Shown here piece after piece: positions 50,394 through 62,140 of a DNA stretch of 64,000 bases. Under the pieces are notes generated by a model that searched no databases, was not told the DNA's origin, and saw only the letters and a program-made list of their open reading frames with translations. The position numbers and the translations under genes were made by a program. The first letter of the stretch is position 1, and every line of letters starts with the position of its first letter. This DNA comes from Anas platyrhynchos (taxonomy: Eukaryota; Chordata; Aves; Anseriformes; Anatidae): NCBI RefSeq assembly GCF_047663525.1, contig NC_092611.1, positions 3,509,001 through 3,573,000 on the forward strand. The letters run 5' to 3'.

Positions 50394-51543
50394 CAAGAGA
50401 AAGAGCGTGGGAGGAACAGAGTGAGGAAGAGGAGGGCACCCGCGCCTCCAGCCGCGCCCTGCCACCCGAAAGCCTGGCCGTGGGGTGAGGGACAACCCCC
50501 AGGTATGGACAGTTTGCAGCTGAAGATCCCACAGCCCATGACCGTGGGGAGGCATCGTCCTGGCTGGGGAGTGTTTGGGACCTCACGGTGATGAGGTTGT
50601 GGCCGGAAAGTCCTCGGCTGGTTTTGTGCTGGGTTTGCCGGCTGGTATCGCCCCATGTGGTTGGGATCACACCAGGAGTGCTGTCCTAGATCCTCCTGTA
50701 CTGTCCCTATCAGATGTCCCTGGTTTCTGCAACCAGCAAAGATGTGGTGCATGGGAAGATGGAGATTTCTCTGCCCTTCATGAAGAAAACCTGTGACTAT
50801 GCTGGAATGGGACCTAGAGGTTGTTCCCAGCAGGGCATTTGCAGGCTCCCTGTGGGAGAAAGCATGGTTGGAAATAGGGCTGGGGTGGGGTACATGGGTG
50901 TGCCAGGTGGGGCTGCAGAGATGACAGCCTTGTTGCAGTTTCTGGGTGCAATGCCTCCCCTGCCTTCCGGAGCCTGCAAGGATTTGGGCCACATCTTTCA
51001 GTTGTAGTGCAAGATCAAAAGAAAACCTCATTTGGCTTCATTTCAATGAAAGCTAGAAGTTTGAAAATGCAAAAGCCAAGTGAAATTTCTCTGTATCTGT
51101 CAGCCTGCTGAATTTGCCCATCTGTGTCAGGCTGCATGACTTTGTGTCTCGCACTTATTTCTGGTTCTCCTAAAAGACTTGGTTCCCGGAATCCCATGCT
51201 TACAGATGAGCCTCAGCTTTCATCGCTTTATTTCTTTATTTAGGGAGCTTCTAGAGCTATCAGAGCTGGCTCCATCTCAAAAACCTGAGCTTGAGACACC
51301 TTAGAGGCTCAGAAAGTTGTGGCCGTTCCTAGAGGTTGCATAAAATGGGCTCAGGAGCTTTGAGGTCGCCTCCATGCTGGGGGAAGACGGGAGGGCCCAC
51401 GAGGGGGTTCTCATTTGCCTTTCACTGTTTGCCTTGGGAGGGATCCTGTGGCTTGGTCAGGTCAGAGTCAGCACCTTGAGCCATGCATTCACATGTACAG
51501 GCTTCAGTGTCCATCTGGATTACGGAAAGAGACTGAAAGTGCG

Positions 51544-51598
51544 GAAAAAAAAAAAAAAAAAGAAAGAAAAAAAGAAAAAGAAAACGAAAAAAAAAAAG
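51544..51598 (+). repeat. A-rich (A-G-C interrupted) tract
   Basis: About 55 bp of A runs are broken by single G and one C. It is the reason several Lys-rich frames are open here. Confidence 0.93.
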
Positions 51599-51937
51599 CA
51601 GAAACATTGGATTTTCAGTGGTTCATCCTCTCCAATGCAATAACAGAGATCAATGAGTAATACAGGGTGCACATGGGGATGAAGGGATGGGATGCGCATG
51701 GGGAAACCGAGGCATGGAAGGCTTGGGCTGTATGGTGGCAAAGCTCCTTGGCAAAAGTAAAGGGGCAAAGCACCCTTTACCCACATATTTCCCACCTAAT
51801 GGGGAGAAAAATTTGCCTGCAGCATGGGCAGCTCTTTCTCCTTTTCTCTTTGTCAGTCCTGGGGTTTGCTTTCTCCTCCTGGGCTGGAAAATCAAGGCAA
51901 TAGCAGCACTAGGCTGGGTTTGGCATTTTCTTCTCAC

Positions 51938-51959
51938 TTTTTTTTTTTTTTTTTTTTTT
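51938..51959 (+). repeat. T22 homopolymer
   Basis: There are 22 consecutive T after CTTCTCAC, followed by CCCCTCCC. It is part of a longer pyrimidine-rich stretch. Confidence 0.95.
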
Positions 51960-52034
51960 CCCCTCCCTTATCTTACAATCAGCTCAGCAGCAATGGGGTG
52001 GAAGAGCAGTGCATTTCCAGAGAAGGAACCACTT

Positions 52035-52620
52035 GAACTTGCTCGCCAGGCCGAGGCGGAGCCCTCGAGGGAAGCTCTTTTTTTGTCACCGCCCGGTCAC
52101 CCAGGCAGGGCTCAGCAAGCAGCGGAGAAGCTCCACGGCTGGGCTGCGTGCTGCTCCGCTGCTTTTCTCTCTTTAAAAGCAAGTCAAACAGGAGCTCAAA
52201 ACCTCCATTAATGAGCTCTTTTTCCTCCCCTTCGCTGCCGGGATGCCCGACCCTCGAAGCGTGCCGAGCATCCTCCTCCTCGCCCCTGCGCCCGCGCCTT
52301 TCCATCCTTAGAAGCCAGCTGCGGCATGTAGGAGAAAATGCCCCTGTCACGGCTGTCTGTGCTGTGTTATTGTTAGTGTTACGTTACAAATCCCGTTTCC
52401 ATGCTGAGGTCCCAGGGGGGTCATAAACAGGGGAGGTCAGGACCCTGCCAATAAACAGGACCCGAGCCCCACGGCGGCCTCCCCGCAGCGCTGCAGCCGG
52501 CATTTGCCAGCGGCACCCCGGCCACTCACAGCCCATATCCTCCGGGTGCTGACTTCCAGCCGAGCAGCATCCTTCCCTCACAGCCAGGGCACAGAAACCC
52601 CCTGAAAACACAGCAGTGCG
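52035..52620. promoter_or_regulatory. CpG-rich patch, candidate CpG island
   Basis: CpG is frequent here, while most of the window is CpG-poor. I count about 20 CpG between 52035 and 52310 and a second cluster at 52460-52620, in GC-rich text. In birds such patches usually mark promoters or developmental regulatory elements. No TATA box, Kozak-framed ORF or splice donor was convincing, so no transcript is called. It follows the T22 tract at 51938-51959. Confidence 0.45.
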
Positions 52621-53698
52621 GGGTGGCTGGCACTGCTTCCAGCTGCTTGCTATAATTAACCACCTTGTGGAGCCGCAGTTTTAAAAATAGGCGCAAGCAG
52701 GAATTGTTTTCCTCCCCGTTCATTTATGTTTTTGGCTGATGTTGTTGCCTAGCGGCAGATTCAGCCAAATGTTTTGCCAGGGCATATTTGGTGCACGGCT
52801 CAGCGGCCAGTTGTAGGCGTGCAGTGCTTTCAGGGGTGCAGATATATCTGAAAATAAAATCAGGTGTGGATGGAAACTCAGGGCTGATGCTCTGGGCTGG
52901 TCCCTCATGCACACCGCGGGGTGGGTTTGCTCTCCTGCTGGTGTGTGGGGTGCTGAGCATCCCGCTGGGAGCTGGGCTCCACAAAGCAGTCGTGATCCTG
53001 AGCAGCAGCCAAGAAAAGGTTAACACAGAGATTTCCCAGGGATCCAATGGGACAGGATCCCACCCGATCCCATGAGGAAGGTGCATAGCAGCTGATGGGG
53101 CAAATATCAGGAGCTGAGTATTCTGCAAACGCCTCCTCTCGCCCTCCTCCCCAGCACTGCTGAGGATGTTTCTTATTAACGTACGGCTTTAGTTTGCTGC
53201 ACAGGGTGGGAAAAGGCTGGAGAAGCAAAAATCACCCAAGTGAGGGCTACAACTCCAGCTCTGCTGCCTTTCATCCCGCTTTCCCACAGTCTTCTCCAGC
53301 ATCTTCAGCCCTCCCGTGGTTTGGGATTACAGCCCTGGGTAGATATATTTGCAGAACGGGGGAGGATAAAGGAAAAAAAGTGGGGCTTAAAAAGGGCTGA
53401 TCCACTGCAGGGATGTCAAGCAGCATTAGGCTGCTTGGGGACAAAAATGTAAGCGTAGGAGGAAGAGAGGAGAAAAAAACTGATGGTATGAGAAGGCACA
53501 GCCGAAATAACCCTGCTTGAGCTCAGGGAGGCGTGCAGTTATTAACGCTGTGCTTCTCCCAAGGACTTGGAACTGGTCAGGAATCTCAACTGCCCCGTAC
53601 AGGTAGCTTGTGAGAAGGGATAGCTCAGCAAAACAGACTCCCATGGCTCTTTTTCTTTAAAATAAATAATTAAATACATAAAATAAAAATTTAAAAAG

Positions 53699-53713
53699 AA
53701 AAAAAAAAAAAAA
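53699..53713 (+). repeat. A15 run in an A/T low-complexity segment
   Basis: The segment 53656-53713 is almost pure A/T with ATAAAATAAA and AATAAATAATTAAATA text, ending in 15 A. A T-rich run follows at 53778-53791. Confidence 0.9.
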
Positions 53714-55374
53714 GAGGATGAAGTTTCCCACCAGCAGCAAATTGCCACCCAACAAATTCTTGGGGCTAAAATGTTGCTTTTTTTTTTTTTTCCTACTGAG
53801 ATGAAAGCCTTTTGAAAACAAATATCTGTCCCTTGCCTGAGCCAGGCCCACCGAAAAGCCATCGAGGGCGTTGTGGGTGGCAATGGCATCTCTGAAACTA
53901 ATCTCAGTTCCTCCCTCATAATGCTGTGGCCACCAAAATACTGGGGTAGGTCAACATTTTTTCCTCCAGTTAATTTAGCCAGCTGAGAAGACAATTTTAC
54001 CAAAAAGAGAGGTTTATGCAGGAATGAGGATATTGCTCATGTCAACACCAGCAGGTAAATCAGTGTGTCACTTGGGGAATAGTAGTAACACCCCACAGTA
54101 AAACACAGGTATTATGAGGACCATATAGTAAGAAGCATTGAGGTTTCTGGATGATTTAGGTGTTGAACCCCCCTCAAAATTGTACTTGTGCTCCAAAGGA
54201 AAAAAAAAAGGGGGGGGGGGAGTTTGCAAAACCTCCCACCTGTGGCTGCCGTGGGAGGGTTTCAGGGTGGCAGTGGCACTAAGCTGCCCAAGTCCTAAAG
54301 GCTTTGATTGCACCTCTGCAAACCCCACGCCCAAGGAGCAGCTTGCTGCAAGCCCACGGACTGAAAGGCGTTCCTGAGTCACACACCCATGTGGCTGCCC
54401 TGAAACCACCCTGCAGGTAATGTGTTAACAGAAAAAAGGAAAAAAAAATGGAGACAGAGTGAACAAAGAAGTGCTCAGCTCAAGCTTGTGATGTCCCACC
54501 ACCTGGGACTGAGGGGAAGTCCGGCACCAGAGCAAATATCTGGCTGGTCAAGACCAAAGCTCCTGTGACTGTGAGCTTTTGCTGCAGCCTGAAGCTCTTC
54601 AGATTGGTGCACCTCATGCGTGGCTCACAGATTTGCATCTGCAGGAGTCAAGAAAGGACCAGCATTTCTTAAAAGACTTCTTGGTGCTTCTCAGCACTTG
54701 AGCAGAGGAGGCCTTTGGGCGCGTCGCTGCTTCAAAGCTCTCTCCTGTGCTGCACCTCTCTGAAAATCAAATACAAGCAGCAAAGAGATTTCTCTGAGTC
54801 TGCCCGGGCTGGGATTCTGAGTGTTGCCATGAACACCCGCAAAACCAAGGCAAACAGTGTGGTGACTCAGTTATGTGTGATATCAGTTTCAAGTACACGT
54901 GAGAAGAGCTCCCCGTCTCACTTGTGCGCGCGGGGTGGGTTGGGAGCAGCCCATTGTAAAGGCAGCAGCGCTTTTCTTCACCTTGCTTGGCTTTGTTTTG
55001 TTTTGTTTTGCAGGCGCTTCACCCAGAAGCTGAGCAGCACTCGCGATCAAGATAAAGGCTGAATAGCACCAGAGACCCTGCAATAGGAAAAACAAAATAA
55101 ATAGGTGCAGAGAGCTAGGAACCGCAGCCGTCGGTGGCAAGAGCGAATGCAGGGTGGAGGTGGCTGAGGCTCCTGCACTGACTCTCGAGCAGTTGCATGG
55201 GGGGGAAATCTGGGGACAATTCAGCTGCGACAGCCCAGCGGAGAAAATGGCTTTATGGGCTCAAAGTCCTTCCTCCCTCCAGATGATATTTAGCAATAGG
55301 GATGGAGCATCTTCTCTGCGACGACTCGCAGATCAATGCAAATTGGTGGAGAGGAGCTGAGGTCAGAGATGAGA

Positions 55375-55455
55375 TACACTTTCTGTAGGCAGATTTTAAT
55401 CCTTTTGCAGATCAAAGCTTTTAATTGCATCATTTTTCTGAGGAGGTAATAGCTA
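55375..55455. promoter_or_regulatory. Small block with TCF/LEF-like and homeodomain-like motifs
   Basis: AGATCAAAG at 55409-55417 matches the TCF/LEF core, and TTTTAATTGCATC follows at 55419-55431. Two further TAAT-type cores lie nearby (ATTTTAATCC, GTAATAGCTAATG). The call rests on motif evidence only. Confidence 0.2.
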
Positions 55456-57104
55456 ATGGGAAGGGAAAAAAATCACTTGCAGGTGTCAGAAGATAAAATG
55501 GAGGAAATCTCAGACATTTCACCCCCGGTGATTTCACCACCTTGCCCGCCAAGCCTCCACATCATCCCACCATCAGAGCAACGAGCGGGCAGCAGCAGGC
55601 ATGGGAATGGGGAGAGTGAAGTGTCCGAGACTAAATATTGGTTTAAAACCAAGACCTGATGCAATTAATCCGCACGCTCTTAAATAAACAGTCTCCCTCC
55701 TCCCTGCATCTGTCTGCCCACATTCCCTGCTGAAAACCTTTTTTTTTGCTTTTAGCAGAAGCTTTGCCTTCACTTCCCAAAGCAAACCCTGCAGCATCCG
55801 CGCTGCGTGTGCAATGGGGCTGGGTCGCATCCTGCTCTAGTGGTATGGGTGGCTCTAAACACAGACACAAAATGGTCACATTTGGTCCTTGGCAGCTTAG
55901 AAATTCAAGGGATGCTTTGCAATGGTGAAATTTATGTTTGTATATTCTCTATTTATATAAAGAGGGAAACTGTGGCAAGGGGACATGCCCTGCTTGTGTG
56001 CACAGGACAAGTGATAGCAGCTTTGACATTTCACACTTACTGGAGGATTTTGGAGCTCGTTGTTATGTCTTTGGTAGAGTAGATGAGGGGTTGGTAAGCA
56101 AGCCAGCAAGAAATTTCTTTTGTGTCCAGGGAAATTTTGACTGCAAGTGAGTCAGGGGAGGAAACTGTGGTGAAAAGGTCAAAATCATCTCCAAAAACGC
56201 AAACTGTTCTGTATTTTGACAAAGTCACCATTTTTTGAAGGAAGCTGATATTTTCCTCTATACAGCGGTATTTCACCCAATAAAGAGAAGTCTTGAAAAC
56301 TGTTCAAGTATCCTAAAAAATATCATATAAAGGAATTCAAGCAGAAAGAAATCCTCCCAAACCCCAAACAGACCAAAACAAACAGACAAACAAAAAACAG
56401 AATCACATAAAAACCCAAAGATAAACAAAGGTTTAAAGGTTTTCAATTGAGAACCAGCTGAAATGGGTGAACACCAGTGTCATGAGCCCCCTCCCTGCTT
56501 CCCCTCCTTTTCCCCTCCTTCTCCTCCTCAGAACAGGCTTTTCTTTAGAAACCAGAGGCCTCCAGGATCAGATCTGTCGAAGCAAAAGGTTCTCTTTTTT
56601 AAGGGAAATGTTGAAGGAAAGCAATCAACTCCAGTGACAATTCGTGTTCAATAACATCCCCAATTTCAACCGATACATTTTTGGTTTTTGATCAGCCATG
56701 AGGCTTTTCCCTCCATGAGAAAATATTTTAAAGCTCTCAAAAGAAAGGAGCAAGATGTACTCAATTTGATGCAAATATCAGTAAAAAAGCAAAGCTCCTC
56801 CATCTTTCTCAGCCTATTTTGCCAGTGCTTAGTGGCCAGAGCATCCTGCAGGCTGGGGATTTCACCTTCTTCCCATCTTTGGGTGTGGAGCTGCAGTTTG
56901 TTAATGAAGCCCTGCTGTAATTGTATGCCCACCTCATGCTACCGTAACCCTCACCAGTCCCAAAATGAATGGGCTCAGCGCTTTTGATCCCTGTTTTGCC
57001 TCTGGCTCCATCCCCCAGCCCCAAACTTCCTCCTCTTTGCCTCGTAAAAGGATTTCTCCCCAAGAAATGCAGTTACTGTTTTACTGATGGGGTCAGGACC
57101 TTTC

Positions 57105-57129
57105 TTTTTTTTTTTTTTTTTTTTTTTTT
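57105..57129 (+). repeat. T25 homopolymer
   Basis: There are 25 consecutive T after TTTC. No flanking retroposon body was recognised. Confidence 0.95.
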
Positions 57130-57602
57130 CGGTTTTATAGCCCGCCAGGGAGCGAGGCTTTCCATCTGGGGAGATGTGTAATACAATCCCAAAATAACAG
57201 CACAGCGGGTCTCCCCATGCCCCGTGCACAGAGGAGGACCTGAAACACCCGCCCCATGGTGCAGGACCAACATCACCCATGATCAATAGGAAGATTTATC
57301 TGTATCTACATGTGTATCTATACCTATTATGTATATTTGTCCCAAAGCCACTGTTCCTGTGTGTTGCATACATAAAGAGCCTCCTAGTTATAGCAAAATG
57401 AAGCATGTGAGGGTGGGAGTATCATAAAGTGGCTTCAGCCCCAAAGAGATAGTTACAACATCTGGCTTTGGGCTCTTCCAACCAAAAAAAATCTACACTT
57501 CAGTGCAGGTGCTGGGCCAGATGCATGCCCCTATGGATTCACCTCAGTGAAAAGAAAACGGAGCTGTGGAGTATTTTCTTTATAAAAAAAAATAATAATA
57601 AA

Positions 57603-57637
57603 AGGGAGGAGGGGGGGAGGGGGAGGGGAGGAGAAGC
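57603..57637 (+). repeat. Homopurine G-rich tract
   Basis: GGGAGGAGGGGGGGAGGGGGA-type text is all purine on the plus strand and follows an A/T stretch (57581-57602). It has quadruplex potential. Confidence 0.8.
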
Positions 57638-59909
57638 TCTTGCTAGCTTTTGATTCACTCCCCATCCACCCTGAGCCATGTCCAGATTGGGGGGGGGCAG
57701 ATGGTGACAATTCACTTGGTAATGGTGAATTCAGTGAAACACCCCAGTGCGAGGGGGGCCGTTTGCACCTATTCTTCTCGTTTTCTTCCATTTGTAAGAA
57801 AACTTCTGCCCTTGTCTTTAAAGCAAGGGGCTGGTGGCATTAGTGAGGCTCTTTCTTCCACCTCCCCCATGCATGCAGTCAGCAGCTGATCAGCATTAGA
57901 GGCTGGTGTGAGGGTATGCACAGGTATTTCTCTTCTCATGGAGAAGCTGCAGGCCACTAGAAAGCCAAATCTGGGAAGTTTCCACAGAAAACCTGTCCAA
58001 GGAACGCACCAAGGGACAGGATGGTCTCTAAGTGCTGATGCCGAGGCAGATCTCAGACGATGCTCCTACAAAGGAGAGCTGATCAGGCACTGCAGCTCAG
58101 CAGTTTTTCCAGTCCTTTCACAACGAGGCATTGTGAAAAAAAAAATATCTGTTAACCTCAGCTTTCCTTTTTCTCGAAGGAAAGGGGCATGTGTGTGCGT
58201 GCGACAGCTGCCTGCGTGCTGCAGAGAGCAGAGAGGGAGGCAAATGCCTGGGGGAGCCGTGGGCTACCAGGCCTGCCGGCACACTCATCTTGGGAGCCCT
58301 GACTCAGCCTGAGATGCCAGCCTCCAGAAGTGGGTGTGCCCTGCCCCAAGCACACCTTTTTTGGCATTCCATCTCCCTTATCTGCTCTTTCCATTTCGCT
58401 CATTCATCACTCGGTGTGGCGCCGTGGTCGGGCACCATTGCTCAGCACTACCCAGCCACTTCTGCATTCACCTACGGTTATCATTCCTGTCGGTGTTACT
58501 CTTAACATCGCCCATTATTGTAATTAAGGAGAGGAGAGCATCCCTTCATCCTCACGGGTCTTGCCCTGTTGTTTTCAATGTGAGTTGCTCAAAGCAGTTT
58601 CCAGGGCTCCAGCACCCAAACCTTGTGAACGTGATCAGGATACTGGTGTGAAGCTCCCAGAGTAGCATGGCCAAACTGGTTTGCATTTGTAAATCAGTCA
58701 GAACAGCGGGCTAGGGCTCAGGATGGTGAGGTGAAGGATTTTGGATATGGGGTCTCTTACACTGAGCCTTCTAGAGCATTCCTCTGGCGTTTGCACACTG
58801 AATTGCAGTGGAAAAATACAGCGCTGAACACAAGCAGGTGAGATGACAGCTCAGGCACTGCTGTCAGGCTCTGCAGCTCTCAGCATCGATTGAACGCCCA
58901 CAGAAGCTGCTGAGGACTGACCCAGCTCATGTCATACACTGGCTGGCACCGGGTCCTGCTGCCCCAGCAACCCACTGCTTGGGCTGGTAAATCAATACAG
59001 CAAGGGAGACTTCTCTTAAACCTACTCTGAAATCCCTCTGAGCATGGGCTAAGGGTCTCCATGAGAGCTTTTCTCCCTGGCTACCCATCCTAATGCCCCA
59101 TGCCCCTTGTCTTTACCTCCTGGACAAGTCTGTCAGCCTGTGGAGATGCCAAAAATCAAATGGAAGGATGGATGCCCAGAGGGCAGAAATCCACTCTGAA
59201 ACCTTCAGCAGCCCACGCTAAAAGTGGTGCCACTGCCTACGCCTGCTACAAGTACCAGAAACAGCTATTTTGGTCAAAAATCACACCCATAACTGACAAA
59301 GCTGCAGCAGCACAAATAACCATGTGGGGTAGTTAGGGCATGGTCAGATGATAAAGCCACATGTTCCCCATGAAAAATTAGCCCGGGTATGGCAGGCAGG
59401 GTGACTGGAGGGGTTATGCTGTTACATGTGGTTTATCTAATGAGCAAAGCCCAAATAAACAAAGAAGGTGCTTTTCAAGTCACCTTTTCCCATTCTCCCT
59501 TTGTTAAAATGTTTGCTGTTTCCAGCACAGACAGGAAATCAAACTCTGATATTTTTCCCTTACAACCAAAATAAACAGCTATTTGTTTTAGAAACATGGC
59601 TTGGAAAGAAGCATGTAGGCTTTTCCCTAATAACTTCATCCCTCTTAACTCCCAGATAAGATCCCTGTAACATCAGTTCCTTTGGAAATCACAGGAAAGA
59701 CGAATAGATATTAGAAAAAGAGACTGGTCCCCTTATTGCCCTGCTCGTACCCACACTGCATCAGCCCACCTTTGTCTTTTCAAAAGGGATTTTCAGTTTT
59801 GAAATGAATGTTCACACATATTTGTTGGTTCAAAAGGGGCAGAGAAGGTTTTAACCAGGCTGGTGCACTGCTCTTTTCATAGGTTTATTTAAGAAAAAGA
59901 AAAAACAAA

Positions 59910-59938
59910 GGGGGGGTGTGGGGGGGAAGGGGAAGGTG
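59910..59938 (+). other. G-run cluster, possible G-quadruplex
   Basis: Runs of 7, 7 and 4 G with TGTG and AA spacers sit about 115 bp upstream of the CTCF-like site at 60051. Confidence 0.5.
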
Positions 59939-60050
59939 GCTTTTGGAGAAAAATAATAGAGAAAATACTGATCTTAATTTTTTATTTTTTTTTTTTCGTG
60001 GAACAAAGACATGTTTTTTGAGGAAGATCTGGCCCTTAGCACTACAAGCA

Positions 60051-60064
60051 CCACTAGAGGGCCC
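60051..60064 (+). promoter_or_regulatory. CTCF-like binding motif
   Basis: CCACTAGAGGGCCC matches the CTCF core CCACYAGRGGGCGC with one mismatch near the 3' end. It is on the plus strand, preceded by CAAGCA. Confidence 0.5.
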
Positions 60065-61179
60065 AAAAAAGTGTTTCAGGTGATGCTGGTGCCTTCCTCC
60101 TCTACATGCTACTGATAACCGTCACCATAAAAATGGCATCAACCACTCCCTCCAAAAGAATTACAGTTAAAAAAACAGTCAGAAGAAACAGTCAAAAGAG
60201 AATTGAAATGAGAAAGGCACCAGTGGTTATTCAGAAGGATTTCATTATAAGCATCAGAGAAGTTCATAAACTTGTAGCACCCAACTCACACACTTCAGAC
60301 CTCTTTGGAAGCTGCCAGAACATTTATATCTATTTACAACCTGCATTTCAGCTGTATTCTCACCTGTCTGAAGTTGCTTTGCAGGAGCATTGCTCGCAGC
60401 AATGGTGCTGCCCCTCTCAGAGGCGGGTTCAGATCTGCCAGCCCCACACTGACCCCACAAATGCCACCCTGGCTCCAGGCTGCTGTGGCCGAAAATTGAT
60501 GATTATTTCTCATGGGCTTTTTGAATTGCTTTCCCAAATTCCTTTCCGCAGTGAAAAAGGGAACAGCTTTTCCTGGAATAATGCCGTTTGCAATATTTGG
60601 CTGCCCGTTCTGTTTTGAAGAATAGATGGTGATTTTCAAGTTAAGGGGAAAAAATAGAGGTGAAGAGACATTTTTCTTCCAAAGAAGGAAAAAAGTCTCT
60701 GAGCTGGGACTCATCCTACTGCCCACCCCTGCACAGACCTGGGGAAATTCCTCCACTTCCATTCACAAGCATCTCCTCAGGGTGCAGGGTTGATACTCTT
60801 TGCTTGCTTTGGCTGCAATTAAATCGCCTTCAGTCTCTGCTGTATTGATTGCAGCATGCTGCGGGCCCTGAGCAGAATCTCAATTTAAATCCCTGTGTCC
60901 CTGGAGGCGGGGAGGCTCTGAGACATGACCCCATCTCTGTGTGTTCCCATCTTTCTGCAGCACCAAAATGGATAGCTACCCATGCAAAGGGCTGTGCAAT
61001 TGGCGGAAAGTGGGCACAGAACATGGTTTTGCCTCAAACCACCCCCAGATTTCTGGGCTCTGGAAAAGCCCTCCTTGACCCCACAGAAGCAGGGATCCTA
61101 GGGTGTCTGCAGTTTGTCCCCTGCAATGAGGTCCCGAAGTGATGCCTCTGAGGCAGGGCTGTGGGAGCTGAGCCCTTCA

Positions 61180-61380
61180 CGAGCTGTCACCGCTAATTGC
61201 TGTCTCCTGGAGCTGCACCTCCAGCCCCCTCTGCCCCTTTGCAAATTAACCCCATCATTTGGCTAATTCCCAGGGGGGCAGAGGCATTAACAGCGAGCGA
61301 CATCTCCTCGGGGACGCCATTAAGGCAGAGAGCTGGGAAATGCAATCACTAATAGGGGCAGTAATGAGGGGAGAGCTGAA
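61180..61380. promoter_or_regulatory. Candidate enhancer-like block with repeated TAAT cores
   Basis: TAAT/ATTA cores recur about every 20-40 bp (CTAATTG near 61193-61199, AAATTAAC near 61244, GGCTAATTCC near 61261, CATTAAC near 61286, CCATTAAGG near 61318, TCACTAATAGG near 61347, AGTAATGAG near 61361) in text that is otherwise GC-rich. It lies 0.6 kb from the CpG patch at 61950. Confidence 0.3.
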
Positions 61381-61949
61381 GGAGAGAGGGGAGGGGGTGA
61401 GGATGGATTTACCTACCCTGGAGAAGGCGACCTCACTGCGCCGCTGCTGCTCAGCCCAGGGAAATGTGGGCATGGGCAAGCAAGCACGGCCCCGCTCCCG
61501 AGGAGTTTTGAGCCATGAAAAGTCTGAGTCTGCAGTCGGGGGGAAGCAGAGCAGACGGTACTTTGGTGCCAGCCTCATGCAGGACACCATTTCTACACAA
61601 GTCAGGGTGCTCCAGCACGCAGGCTCCAAGCTGAGCTGCCACTGGACAAAGCCCAGGCAATGACCCCAGCATCTCCCTGAAATAAGGGGATCCTGGAGCC
61701 AAACTTGCTTGGGCACCTCCACATACAAGTGGCTGAAGAGTCCTTTCAGGCTGAAGAACAAGTCTGGGGGGACATTTTGATGCCTGGTGCACCTCCCAAA
61801 GAGCCAGCAGTGCACAGTAGGGCACTGAAACACTGCTGTCCCTAAAGCAGCTCCCTGAGCATCCCAGCTTGTCAGGGAAGATGCCTGCACCAGTGCACCA
61901 AGCTCCAGCCCCCCTGCAGGAAGGAGCTGGGCTCCCTGCAGCCCCACAC

Positions 61950-62140
61950 GATGCTCTCACCAGCGGTCACGAGCGGTGAAGATGTTTCCTGTGATTCTCG
62001 CCGTGACGGCCATGCCCTGACCTGGCTTTCGTTATCGAGCGAGGGGCCGGCTGTCACTGACCTTCCCCGTGCACTGGCCAGCCGGCAGCCTCCCTGTCCC
62101 ACTTTATCTGCCCACGACGCTCGCTTCCTTTGACGTCTGA
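61950..62140. promoter_or_regulatory. CpG-rich patch
   Basis: About 17 CpG occur in 190 bp, including TTATCGAGCGAGG at 62032-62044 and a CRE-half-like TGACGTC at 62132-62138. It overlaps the 5' end of a long minus-strand open frame (61255-61947), which may be open simply because of GC richness. Confidence 0.35.

Larger units (their letters stand above)
45426..52034. other. Unique non-coding DNA, GC content rising
   Basis: No gene was recognised. It contains the CpG-moderate patch at 47030, purine tracts at 48229 and 51544, T22 at 51938 and the CTCF-like site at 50380. A SOX/TAAT-type spot (GAACAAAATCATTGAATTAG) lies at 48367-48386. The 233-codon minus-strand frame at 50330-51031 is rich in Pro, His, Gly and Cys, matches no family I know, and is treated as chance. 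Confidence 0.62.
52621..60050. other. Unique non-coding DNA
   Basis: No gene was recognised. It holds several low-complexity tracts (53656-53713, 53778-53791, 54200-54221 as A10G10, 57105-57129, 57581-57637, 59910-59938), the small TCF-like block at 55375, and a (GTTTT)n-CAG acceptor look-alike at 54991-55013. Open frames are short or driven by these tracts. Confidence 0.65.

Noticed and set aside
51687..52211. 174-codon plus-strand open frame reaching the CpG patch
   Set aside because: It reads through the T22 tract as a run of Phe, so it is not a plausible exon.
54991..55013. (GTTTT)n-CAG acceptor look-alike
   Set aside because: It is a simple-repeat tract. The downstream frame stops within about 50 bp and has no family match.
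60106..60618. 170-codon plus-strand open frame with a basic start
   Set aside because: The basic stretch comes from A-rich near-repeats. No family match or splice evidence was seen.
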